Under the pieces are notes generated by a model, which saw only the letters and a program-made list of their open reading frames with translations, made no database searches and had not been told where the DNA came from. A stretch of 64,000 nucleotides of DNA from Caldilineaceae bacterium (GTDB lineage Bacteria; Chloroflexota; Anaerolineae; Caldilineales; Caldilineaceae): assembly GCA_019637685.1 (NCBI GenBank), contig JAHBVF010000019.1, positions 1-64,000 on the forward strand. The letters run 5' to 3'. Below, one piece after another: positions 54,377-61,871 of the stretch. A program made the position numbers and the translations under genes. Positions within the stretch are counted from its first letter, which is position 1. Each line of letters starts with the position of its first letter.

Positions 54377-55925
54377 GTGACTATTCAGGCTGGGAAGGGA
54401 GGGGCAGGTGGAATGAAGGGTTGGCCATCCAAAGCGGACTGAAGAGCAAAGATAACATTGCCACCCTGCTTGCGGACGGTGGAGATGTAGCTGCGAATGG
54501 CACAGAAAGAACTGGCGCCACTTGGGGTACGGAAAGCACCGGACACCTTCTGTTTGACCTTGACCATGCGGACATCGCGTTCGACCAGATTGTTGTCAAA
54601 GGGCACGCGGAAGTCAGACAAGTAAGTCAGGATAGAAGACTGATGCTTGTCAAGCCGGTCGAGCAGGTTCTTCGGCGGGGATTGTTTGGGACGTCCTCGC
54701 GGTTTGCTACGGGGCAGTTCAGGCGGTGGATTGGCCGCAAAGCCCTGTTGCAGAATGGCCCGGTAGCGTTGGTCATAATAGTCAAGACGGTCTGGCGATA
54801 ATGAAGTTCCCTCAGGGTCAGCATTCGCCACCTCGGCTTTGCCATCCAAGAGGAGTTGGGCCAGTTCCGTAGCCCAAGCCTGCTCGTACTGGTCAGTAAC
54901 GAATTGCAGTTCGCGCAGATGGTGGGCATTGCAGAAGGCGTGTGCGCATTCAGTGAAGTTCTGATAGGGCTTCCAATGATCGTGGAGCGCACGTCCGCGG
55001 AAGTTGGGCAGGATGCCCATGGCAGTCATGGCCGTCTGCCCCCGCTTCTGATGGATGTCATAGTAAGTCAAGGAGTCCGTAGCCGCCGCATGAACCCATT
55101 GGGTTTGACCTGCGACCCGCATCCCGGTTTCATCGAAATGCACCACATCCGCCTGGGTCAGTTGCTCTCGAATTTTGGTCAGAGCAGGTTCGATGCTTGT
55201 TTCGACAGACTGATTGGCCTCGCCTACAAAGGCATACGCTGGTGCTTGCCCATAGAAATCGTTGAGCAACTCACAGGTACGGGCAATCGGGATGAAATGG
55301 TAGTTGTTCAGATAGCTGGCTTGCACCTGGAGTCGCGGACCGTACTGCACCGGCTGGGTCACACCGGCTGGAAACGTCGCCCGTGCTTCCTTGCCACAGG
55401 CTGGGCATTCTTTGATTTCGGCCTGATGTTCGGTCACTTCAATTTGGACGGGGGGAATATCAAAGACCTGGCGTGATTCCCAGCCGCTCACCGCCACATG
55501 GGACAGGTCATTCTCGCAGTGGGGGCAACTGTTCAATCCATGCACTTGCCTATGGTCCGGTTTATCCACCCTGCACAATGTGTGCCCTTCATGTCCTTCT
55601 TGACCTCCCGGCTTGCGTCCTTCTGACCGCCGCAGACTTTGGGTTTTCGGCTTTGTCAACCCCTCGCTGCCCGATGGTTTGCTGCTGTTGCTACTGTTCT
55701 TCGCCACCTGGTCTTCCAGATGATGGACGCGTTGACTCAGTTTTTCCAGTTGTGCCTGAAACAACAGCACCAAGTTGATGAGTGCTGCCTTATCCAGTTT
55801 CTCTAACTCTTCGCGTGTGACTCTGGGGAAATCGCTCATATTGCCTTAGTTTCGCCGAATCCTATTGGATTCACATTTGCTTTTTGTTTGATCTTTCTTG
55901 CGTTCAGTTCAGCCTGAATAGTCAC
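54377..55925. mobile_element. IS66 family insertion sequence (single-transposase type), 1549 bp
   Basis: Terminal inverted repeats GTGACTATTCAGGCTG (54377-54392) and CAGCCTGAATAGTCAC (55910-55925) are a perfect 16-bp match. An 8-bp target duplication GAAAATAC lies at 54369-54376 and 55926-55933, the size typical of IS66. It contains only a TnpC-type transposase, without TnpA/TnpB, as in the ISBst12 group. The insertion looks recent because both halves of the HNH gene are still in frame. Confidence 0.92.
54385..55839 (-). CDS. tnpC: IS66 family transposase (TnpC type), 484 aa
   Basis: Catalyses cut and paste or replicative transposition of the element. A coiled-coil N terminus (LFQAQLEKLSQRVHHLEDQ) and SSNSSKPSGSEG region are followed by a zinc finger (C105, C108, C145, C148). 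A DDE catalytic domain then has D236 (VHFDETGMRV), D287 (LHDHWKPY) and E419 (NNLVERDVRM). The length is typical of IS66 TnpC (about 500 aa). Its ATG overlaps by 4 bases the stop codon of the reading frame that runs in from the broken HNH gene, so it may be expressed from the host gene. Confidence 0.92.
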   Translation of the reverse strand: MSDFPRVTREELEKLDKAALINLVLLFQAQLEKLSQRVHHLEDQVAKNSSNSSKPSGSEGLTKPKTQSLRRSEGRKPGGQEGHEGHTLCRVDKPDHRQVHGLNSCPHCENDLSHVAVSGWESRQVFDIPPVQIEVTEHQAEIKECPACGKEARATFPAGVTQPVQYGPRLQVQASYLNNYHFIPIARTCELLNDFYGQAPAYAFVGEANQSVETSIEPALTKIREQLTQADVVHFDETGMRVAGQTQWVHAAATDSLTYYDIHQKRGQTAMTAMGILPNFRGRALHDHWKPYQNFTECAHAFCNAHHLRELQFVTDQYEQAWATELAQLLLDGKAEVANADPEGTSLSPDRLDYYDQRYRAILQQGFAANPPPELPRSKPRGRPKQSPPKNLLDRLDKHQSSILTYLSDFRVPFDNNLVERDVRMVKVKQKVSGAFRTPSGASSFCAIRSYISTVRKQGGNVIFALQSALDGQPFIPPAPPFPA

Positions 55926-56177
55926 GAAAATACGTACAAACTCACCGGATGAATCATCCTTTGCGTGGGTCTGCGCTCCTTTGTACTGATTGCACCGGTG
56001 GCAAATTCTCCACAGATTTTCGCGTGTATTTGAGCCACCGGCAGCTAACGGTACAATGTGATCAAATTCAAGCGGCGCGCCCGTCAGCACTTCGGCTGAG
56101 TGGCAATATCCACACCGATTGCCCGCATCTGCAATCACACCAGCACGCAACGCAGCGGAAAGATACGAACGGTCCAC
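55926..56177 (-). pseudogene. N-terminal fragment of an HNH endonuclease gene split by IS66
   Basis: The first 84 codons read MDRSYLSAALRAGVIADAG then NRCGYCHSAEVLTGAPL and EFDHIVPLAAGGSNTRENLWRIC. The C-x-x-C and DH-N-H features are those of an HNH nuclease (zinc CGYC, catalytic FDHIVP, CHRCN). Then the frame reads into the IS and stops at 55836. With the fragment at 54198-54376 it would encode a 140-aa enzyme. It starts 8 bp after an RHH-like gene. Confidence 0.85.
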
Positions 56178-56185
56178 AGAGGTTT

Positions 56186-56605
56186 CTACTCAAGCTCATC
56201 CAGTGAGGGCAGCTTATGCCCCCGGCTGTGTAGAAGTGCAAAAGCCTGAGATTTGCGCACCATCAAATAATCGGCTTCCTTTCCCAGCGATTCTAACATT
56301 TCTCGTCCTTCAACGGTCAAACTATTCGTCCGATTTCGCTCAAGCAGAACTTCATACAATGCAAGTTTGTCCTCATTCATTTTGCTATTGGCAATCGGCC
56401 AAAGAGCTTCATCCGAGAGGGCTTCCATTGCCCGCAACTCCGCTTGCAGATCAGCCGGAAGATCGTCTTCCACCGGCGGCGGTGACTGACGGGTGAGGGT
56501 TTCCAGCACATAATCGTCGACTGTGCGCTGGATAGCCTGGGCCTGAATTTCAAAATGTCTGTAGAGAGTGTCGGGTATTGTAAGGGTCAGCGTTCGGGTG
56601 GGCAT
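56186..56605 (-). CDS. RHH-like small protein upstream of the HNH gene, 139 aa
   Basis: The N terminus RTLTLTIPDTLYRHFEIQAQAI, then QRTVDDYVLETLTRQS, looks like a ribbon-helix-helix. The rest is acidic and helical (DDLPADLQAELRAMEALSDEALWPI). Function is unknown. It could be an antitoxin-like partner of the HNH enzyme, as their genes are 8 bp apart. The start at 56605 follows an AGGAAAA site. A longer reading to 56629 adds eight residues. Confidence 0.6.
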   Translation of the reverse strand: MPTRTLTLTIPDTLYRHFEIQAQAIQRTVDDYVLETLTRQSPPPVEDDLPADLQAELRAMEALSDEALWPIANSKMNEDKLALYEVLLERNRTNSLTVEGREMLESLGKEADYLMVRKSQAFALLHSRGHKLPSLDELE

Positions 56606-56853
56606 AACTTTTTCCTGTGCAAGCGCCATCAGCAGGCTGTGTCAGACGCTTCAAGTATACCACAGGGCGCTGAGACCCCAAGCCTGCTCCCGTTGGCAGA
56701 CAATCTGCCCAGGAAGAAGTTTCAAAGGGCCTGGAGCGGTAGACAGACATCGCAAAGAACGGGTGGGCGATACAATGCCCATTCGTTCTCTGCATCAAAT
56801 ATCATCTCACGCCGAACTTGACTGATTAGTCATTCTATCCCATAATAAGTTCT

Positions 56854-57420
56854 ATGAACGACAAGAAACAGCAACTGTTGGAAGCATCGATCGATCTTTT
56901 TGCGGCGGAGGGGTTTTGGAATACCCCGACGGCCCGCATCGCCAAGCACGCGGGTGTGGCCACGGGAACCCTCTTCAACTATTTCCCCAGCAAAGATGCG
57001 CTGATTGACGCTGTGTATCGCCAGTTGAAGCGGGAGTGGCGGCAGCACATTGTCGTGGGCTACCCGGAGAACGGGGATGTAAAGAGCTGTCTGGAGCACA
57101 TCTGGTTTCGCTTTATCGACTGGGGGGTCCGCTATCCGGCCCGCTACTCGCTGATGGAGCAGCTACGCCTCTCGGACACGCTCAGCCCGGCAACAGTGGA
57201 GCAGCAGGCCGAGGACATCGCCTTTGTTCTGGAACTGATCCAGCGGGGCTTCGTCGACGGACTTTTCAAGGAGATGACCATCGACTATTTTACCAGCGTC
57301 GTTCTGGCCGAACTGGACGCCACTGTGCGCTATGCAGTGGCTGGCGAACTGCGAGATATGGCTCTGGCCAAACTCATCGCCCTCAGTTTCGACATCTTTT
57401 GGGACGGCGTGACAAAGTAG
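56854..57420 (+). CDS. TetR family transcriptional regulator, 188 aa
   Basis: An N-terminal helix-turn-helix, KKQQLLEASIDLFAAEGFWNTPTARIAKHAGVATGTLFNYFPSKDAL, is textbook TetR. The ligand domain has no recognised family. It is likely to repress itself and the adjacent SDR genes (52 bp downstream on the same strand). The ATG at 56854 has no strong ribosome site. Upstream, 56606-56853 holds only non-coding sequence and presumably its promoter. Confidence 0.9.
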   Translation: MNDKKQQLLEASIDLFAAEGFWNTPTARIAKHAGVATGTLFNYFPSKDALIDAVYRQLKREWRQHIVVGYPENGDVKSCLEHIWFRFIDWGVRYPARYSLMEQLRLSDTLSPATVEQQAEDIAFVLELIQRGFVDGLFKEMTIDYFTSVVLAELDATVRYAVAGELRDMALAKLIALSFDIFWDGVTK

Positions 57421-57471
57421 TGTTTTTTTAGGCAGGTATGACTGACTGCTCAATCGACAAAAGGGAAAACA

Positions 57472-58449
57472 ATGAAGAACAAATGGACGCAGCAAGACAT
57501 TCCTGACCTCACCGGCAAAGTGGTTGTCGTCACCGGGGCCAACAGCGGTCTGGGATTGGAATCCACCAAAGCACTGGCGGCCAAGCGTGCAACTGTCGTT
57601 ATGGCCTGTCGCAATCTGGAGAAAGCGGAGCAGGCCAAACTGGAGGTGCTGGCAGCCAATCCCAACGCCAAACTGGCTATAATGCCATTGGACAACGCCA
57701 GTCTGGCCTCGGTGCGGGCTTTTGCCCACGCCTTCAAAGAAAAATATGACCGGCTGGATATTCTGCTCAACAACGCGGGGCTGATGGCGATTCCCCGCCA
57801 GGAGACCGAAGACGGCTTCGAGATGCAGTTGGGCGTCAACCATCTGGCCCACTTTGCCCTGACCGGCCTGCTGCTGGATGTACTCACCAAAACACCCGGT
57901 GCGCGCATCCACAACACGTCAAGCAGTGCGGCCTTCAATGGTCGCATCCAACTCGACGATCTCATGGGTGAGAAGGAATACAATCGCTGGTCCGCCTACG
58001 GCCAGAGCAAGCTGGCCAACGCTCTTTTTGCCACGGAACTGAATCGGCGGCTCCAGTCTGCCGGGCACGACTCTATCGCCAATTCATCCCACCCGGGCCT
58101 GGTGATGGGCAATCTGCAGGCCAACAGCCTGGCCGAGTCAGGAACCCCCCTCTTGGAGCGCATCCTGTATTCCATCGGTCAACTTCTGATCGCCCAGGAC
58201 ATCAGCATGGGCGTGTTGCCCCAACTCTACGCCTCGACTGCGCCCGATGCCAAAGGGGGCGTATTCTACGGGCCAAAGACCTTGCGGCTGCGCGGCTATC
58301 CCGCTGAACAAAAGTGTAACGATGCCCTGGACGATGCAACCCTGCGCAAACGCTTCTGGGAGATATCCGAGGAATTGACGGGCGTCACCTACGCGTTTTC
58401 AGCAGAGCAGACGGAGCGCACACCAGCCAGGAAGTTGCAAAGCGCATGA
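57472..58449 (+). CDS. SDR family oxidoreductase (retinol dehydrogenase-like), 325 aa
   Basis: Cofactor motif TGANSGLGLES, NNAG in LLNNAGLMAIPRQ, and active-site Tyr-Lys in WSAYGQSKLANALF. It has the longer C-terminal half of the retinol dehydrogenase/protochlorophyllide reductase-like SDRs. The substrate is unknown. An AAAAGGGA site precedes the ATG. It overlaps the stub of a second, very similar SDR gene by 4 bases (ATGA), so a duplicate followed it. Confidence 0.88.
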   Translation: MKNKWTQQDIPDLTGKVVVVTGANSGLGLESTKALAAKRATVVMACRNLEKAEQAKLEVLAANPNAKLAIMPLDNASLASVRAFAHAFKEKYDRLDILLNNAGLMAIPRQETEDGFEMQLGVNHLAHFALTGLLLDVLTKTPGARIHNTSSSAAFNGRIQLDDLMGEKEYNRWSAYGQSKLANALFATELNRRLQSAGHDSIANSSHPGLVMGNLQANSLAESGTPLLERILYSIGQLLIAQDISMGVLPQLYASTAPDAKGGVFYGPKTLRLRGYPAEQKCNDALDDATLRKRFWEISEELTGVTYAFSAEQTERTPARKLQSA

Positions 58450-58544
58450 GCGAGCAATGGACTACACAAAACATCCCCGATCTGACAGGAAGAGCAGTGG
58501 CCGTCACCGGGGCCAACAGCGGCATTGGCTCTACTGATGTATAA
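58446..58544 (+). pseudogene. Truncated second SDR gene (32 codons)
   Basis: ATG overlaps the previous stop codon. It reads MSEQWTTQNIPDLTGRAVAV then TGANSGIG, which matches the first 30 residues of the upstream SDR in pattern (MKNKWTQQDIPDLTGKVVVV then TGANSGLG). It then runs into a CACTGATGAACGCTGATAAA-type repeat and stops at 58544. The rest of the gene is gone. It is a remnant of a tandem duplicate. Confidence 0.75.
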
Positions 58545-58631
58545 ATAGCCACTGATGAACGCTGATAAACACGGATAGAATCTGCGTAATCTGTGTCTTC
58601 TGCGTAAATCTGCGTCCCTATTTTCATTGCT
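58545..58631. repeat. CGCTGATAAACACGGATA-type repeat
   Basis: CCACTGATGAACGCTGATAA and ACACGGATAGAATCTGCG, then TGTGTCTTCTGCGTAAATCTGCG. Related stretches occur at 60340-60366 and in the leader regions at 26400-26440 and 28590-28640. These are widespread intergenic repeats. This one has replaced the 3' part of the SDR gene. From 58632 to 58706 I see no gene. Confidence 0.65.
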
Positions 58632-58706
58632 GGTTGTGTCCCACCGGGCATGCACACTGACACGGCAATGGCCTGATTTTGATCCATCCCAGCGGCCTGT
58701 CTGTTA

Positions 58707-59081
58707 CTACGCTTCCCGCTCCAAGCGTACCCGCGCCCCACTGGCGACGCGCCCCAATTGGGTGGCGTCGCCTTCCACTTTCCCCAACACATTGACCGGA
58801 CTGGCCGCCATAGGCTGGCTGCCGCTGCTGGCGGGCGTGGGTCCCCAGAAGATGCAGAAGGCGTTACCCGGTGGCCAGAAAGCGATTTCGCCCACTTCCA
58901 CTTCGGCGCAGGCCTCCCGATCCCCCTCCGTGTCTATGGGAATGGCAAAGTAGATTTCGTCGCCCCAGCGGTTGGCACTGCCGTCCATGGGCAGGGCGTC
59001 CCAGAGCAGACGGGCGGTGGGGCTATCGTTGAGTTCGGCGGTAAGAGTGACGGGTCCGGCGCTGATGCGTAGAGTGGGCAT
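58707..59081 (-). CDS. Cyclophilin-like fold protein (TM1367/DUF3830-like), 124 aa
   Basis: A small beta-barrel protein. LRISAGPVTLTAELNDSPTARLLWDALPMDG, then ANRWGDEIYFAIPI and GEIAFWPPGNAFCIFWGPTPAS, are typical of the TM1367/cyclophilin-like family. There is no proof of prolyl isomerase activity, and the function is unknown. It stands alone on the minus strand. Confidence 0.8.
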   Translation of the reverse strand: MPTLRISAGPVTLTAELNDSPTARLLWDALPMDGSANRWGDEIYFAIPIDTEGDREACAEVEVGEIAFWPPGNAFCIFWGPTPASSGSQPMAASPVNVLGKVEGDATQLGRVASGARVRLEREA

Positions 59082-59109
59082 TGGGGGTCTCCAAAGTTCC
59101 TATTTAAGT

Positions 59110-59191
59110 GCAGCGTCAACAAAGTTCTTTAGGCGTAGAAGTTCGACTTTTTTGAAAAGTCGAACTTCTGTAGTCGAATAACTTTGTTTCC
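59110..59191. mobile_element. Hairpin element (copy 2), GAAGTTCGAC core, 82 bp
   Basis: GCAGCGTCAACAAAG at one end and CTTTGTTTCC at the other, with a central GAAGTTCGACTTTTTTGAAAAGTCGAACTTC hairpin. It is about 94% identical to 39600-39680 in reverse orientation. AAGTTCCTATTTAA occurs just outside on both sides (59094-59107 and 59200-59213), which may be a 14-bp duplication. No gene lies in 59082-59351. Confidence 0.75.
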
Positions 59192-59351
59192 AGTGTATTA
59201 AGTTCCTATTTAATAGTATCTGCGGTCTGCCGTCCGCGGCCTTCTGATTATAGCCAACAATTTTGACATTGCAATCTGCCCCATTTTGTGTCACTATAAG
59301 CCCGACAAAATCACCCAATCATCCAATACCCTTTCCCAAAAGGAGTCCTCA

Positions 59352-60326
59352 ATGAACCACGTACTTCTTGGCCGCACAGGCGTGCGCGTCTCCGAACTCT
59401 GCTTTGGCACGATGACCTTCGGTGGTCCGGCGGACGAGGCAGAATCCCAACGGATGTTCAACCGCTGTCTGGATGTAGGCATCAATTTTTTCGACTGCGC
59501 CAATGTCTACAACGGCGGCGTCTCGGAGGAGATTCTGGGGCGGCTGATGGCGGGTAAGCGGGACGATCTGGTGATTACGTCCAAAGTCTTCGGCAATATG
59601 AGCGGCAAACTCAACGGGGGTGGACTGAACAGGCGGCATATTGTGCGGGCCGTGGAGGAGAGCCTGCGCCGCTTGGACACAGACCGGCTCGACCTCTACT
59701 TTGTGCATCAGACGGACAACGACACCCCCATCGAAGAGACTGTGCGCGCCCTGGACGATCTGGTGACTGCGGGCAAGATTCTCTATCCCGCAGTGAGCAA
59801 TTGGGCCAGTTGGAAGATTATGAAAGCCCTGGGCATTGCCGAGCGGGAGATGCTCTCCCGCTTCGAGTGCATCCAGCCCATGTACAATCTGGTCAAGCGC
59901 CAGGTGGAGGTGGAAGTGTTGCCCCTGGCCCTCTCCGAGCAGATGGGCGTCATCCCCTACAGCCCGCTGGGCGGCGGTCTGCTCACGGGCAAATACGGGC
60001 GCAAGGATCGCCCAGATGTGGGGCGGCTGATGGAAAATCCCATGTACGGTCGGCGCTATAGTCTGGACTGGTACTACGACACCGCCGAGGATTTCACCAA
60101 TTACGCCCGCAGCAAAGGCCACCATCCGGTGAGTCTGGCCGTGGCCTGGGTGCTGAGCCACCCGGCGGTGACCGCGCCTATCATCGGCGCGCGCACGGTG
60201 GAGCAGTTGGAGCCGTCGTTAGAAGCGGTGAACATTGCGATGACGCCGGAAATGCGGGCCGAAATCAGCGCCTTTTCGCCCACCCCGCCCCCGGCCACGG
60301 ATCGGCTAGAGGAGCAGGTGAAGTAG
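59352..60326 (+). CDS. Aldo/keto reductase, 324 aa
   Basis: An NADPH-dependent reductase. The catalytic tetrad is seen as D50 (INFFDCANVYNGG), Y55, K80 (ITSKVFG) and H113 (LYFVHQTD). VIPYSPLGGGLLTGKYG is in the loop region. Members reduce sugar or aldehyde substrates, and the actual one is unknown. The start at 59352 has an AAGGAG site 7 bases upstream. Its neighbours are sugar-related genes. Confidence 0.88.
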   Translation: MNHVLLGRTGVRVSELCFGTMTFGGPADEAESQRMFNRCLDVGINFFDCANVYNGGVSEEILGRLMAGKRDDLVITSKVFGNMSGKLNGGGLNRRHIVRAVEESLRRLDTDRLDLYFVHQTDNDTPIEETVRALDDLVTAGKILYPAVSNWASWKIMKALGIAEREMLSRFECIQPMYNLVKRQVEVEVLPLALSEQMGVIPYSPLGGGLLTGKYGRKDRPDVGRLMENPMYGRRYSLDWYYDTAEDFTNYARSKGHHPVSLAVAWVLSHPAVTAPIIGARTVEQLEPSLEAVNIAMTPEMRAEISAFSPTPPPATDRLEEQVK

Positions 60327-60385
60327 CAAAGTCTTTTTTGCCGCTGATAAACGCGGATAACAGCAGATGTCTCTGAATCCTTCGT

Positions 60386-60418
60386 AGAAGTTCGACTTCT
60401 CAGAGAAGTCGAACTTCT
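60386..60418. repeat. Perfect 16-bp hairpin of the GAAGTTCGACTTC family
   Basis: AGAAGTTCGACTTCTC (60386-60401) and GAGAAGTCGAACTTCT (60403-60418) are exact complements with a single-base loop. It is related to the core of the elements at 39600-39680 and 59110-59191. It lies between convergent genes. Confidence 0.75.
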
Positions 60419-60460
60419 GGAACTCCAAATATTTCGTTTGCAGTGCAGTAGAGTTACCGC

Positions 60461-61438
60461 TCACTGCAAGCCCGGATACCAGTTCAGCGCATTTTTGAAA
60501 TAGAGCTTCTCCAACACATTCTGAGACAGGCCCAGGCCTACCGTCTGGTGGTCGCGCACCGTCACCGGCCCCTTCGACTCAAAATAGGCGAAGTGGGTTG
60601 TGTAGACGGTGCGCAGCGCGTCTACGGCCTGTGCTCGCTCTGCCGGGGGCAAGGAGGAGAGCGGGGTGCGCATGACCACATCCGTGCCAAAGAGGACGCG
60701 GTCCTGATATTTTTCGATGAAGGCGCGCACTTTGGCCGAATCCTGCACGGCCAGATCGAAGAGACGGGCGGAGATGTCCACAGCCAGATTGGGATAGCAG
60801 TCGAAGGTCTCGGCCAGCACGTCCACGTCGTATTCCAGGCTGGCCAGATGCGCGCCGACGAAGCGCAGGCTGGGGTGCTGGGCCAACACCCGGTTGCGGG
60901 CGGCCATCAATTCGCCGTGGGAGGGGTAGTCGGGCCGGGTGTACATATGCCATTGCGGGTTGCGGCTGTAGTAGCCGTAGTGGGGGCTGCCCTCGCGCAG
61001 GGGCAGCCAGCAGTCCAGTGGCTCGGCAATGTGGGCCAGGAGCGGATGTCCCTGCTCGGCCAGCCAGGCGAAGACGGGAGCCAGCAGCGGATCGTCCACC
61101 TGAAAGAAGCGGCCATCCGGATAGCGCAACTCCATTCCCACATTCTTCCACACTTTGCAGGCCACCGCGCCCGCGGCAAAATCCTGCGCCAGTTGAGCAA
61201 TTGTTTCGTCCACATAGCCGGGATCGTCCAGCCGGGGCAGATCGAAGCTGGTACACCAGGCAAAGCGTTCCGGGCGTTGCGCGGCCAGAGAACGATAGCG
61301 TTCGGCAGTGGTGCGCCACCCCTTGCCGCTCTCCAAGGCAAAACTGATGTTGAGCAGGCGGATGTCGAACTCGGCCAGCAGGGCCAGCAGTTCGGGCGCG
61401 TCATCGCCGTAGTGGATGTGGGCGTCGATAATGGGCAT
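60461..61438 (-). CDS. Amidohydrolase-family protein, 325 aa
   Basis: A TIM-barrel metal-dependent hydrolase. PIIDAHIHYGDDAPELL has H-x-H at the start; LLAHIAEP, RFVGAHLASL and LFGTDVVMR follow at family metal-ligand positions. It differs from the protein at 35003-35869 but is of the same family. The substrate is unknown. The start at 61438 gives MPIIDAHIH. It is convergent with the aldo/keto reductase. Confidence 0.8.
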   Translation of the reverse strand: MPIIDAHIHYGDDAPELLALLAEFDIRLLNISFALESGKGWRTTAERYRSLAAQRPERFAWCTSFDLPRLDDPGYVDETIAQLAQDFAAGAVACKVWKNVGMELRYPDGRFFQVDDPLLAPVFAWLAEQGHPLLAHIAEPLDCWLPLREGSPHYGYYSRNPQWHMYTRPDYPSHGELMAARNRVLAQHPSLRFVGAHLASLEYDVDVLAETFDCYPNLAVDISARLFDLAVQDSAKVRAFIEKYQDRVLFGTDVVMRTPLSSLPPAERAQAVDALRTVYTTHFAYFESKGPVTVRDHQTVGLGLSQNVLEKLYFKNALNWYPGLQ

Positions 61439-61644
61439 TGGGGAATCCTCGTTGGTGGATAGAAAGCCGCTGATGAACGAACAAACACTGATGGGACAGA
61501 TTATCACAGATGACAATCGGGCACAATCGAAAACTTCGTGACTATTCAGCCGTCAGTCAGCCGGTTAGCAAACGTCGGTTGAGTAGCCTGGGGCTGTTTC
61601 CAGGCGTATCGAAACCTGTTACGGTATAGTGGACGAAGTGGCAT

Positions 61645-61828
61645 CGATGGGGTAAAACCAGGTAGAAATCTGACCGATTTCACCCCATCGGCACCAGATC
61701 GAGGAAAGAAGGACCTTATCGAAACAGCGCTGCGAGCGCTACCGCTGGACAGTCCGCCTCGATCACGCCAGGTTCACCATCCAAAGCGTGTTGCGTCGAG
61801 AACGCCCTAACAGGAGAATGGCTACCTG
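61645..61828 (+). ncRNA. Predicted IS110 bridge RNA
   Basis: Three hairpins lie in the IS110 leader. The first has stem CGATGGGGT/ACCCCATCG (61645-61690). The second has stems GATCGAGG/CCTCGATC (61697-61704, 61757-61764), GGAC/GTCC and AGCGCT/AGCGCT, with loops TATCGAAAC (61717-61725) and CTGGACA (61745-61751). The third has stems CAGGT/ACCTG, CCAT/ATGG and GCGT/ACGC, with loops CAAAGCGTGT (61782-61791) and CCCTAACA (61805-61812). The second is the target loop and the third the donor loop. Loop matches: left target 9/9, right target 7/7 (as complement), right donor end 10/10, left donor end 7/8 (as complement). Confidence 0.8.
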
Positions 61829-61871
61829 CGTCCGCCGATGAACTCCTCGTGTCAAGCACAAGGAGGCCACA

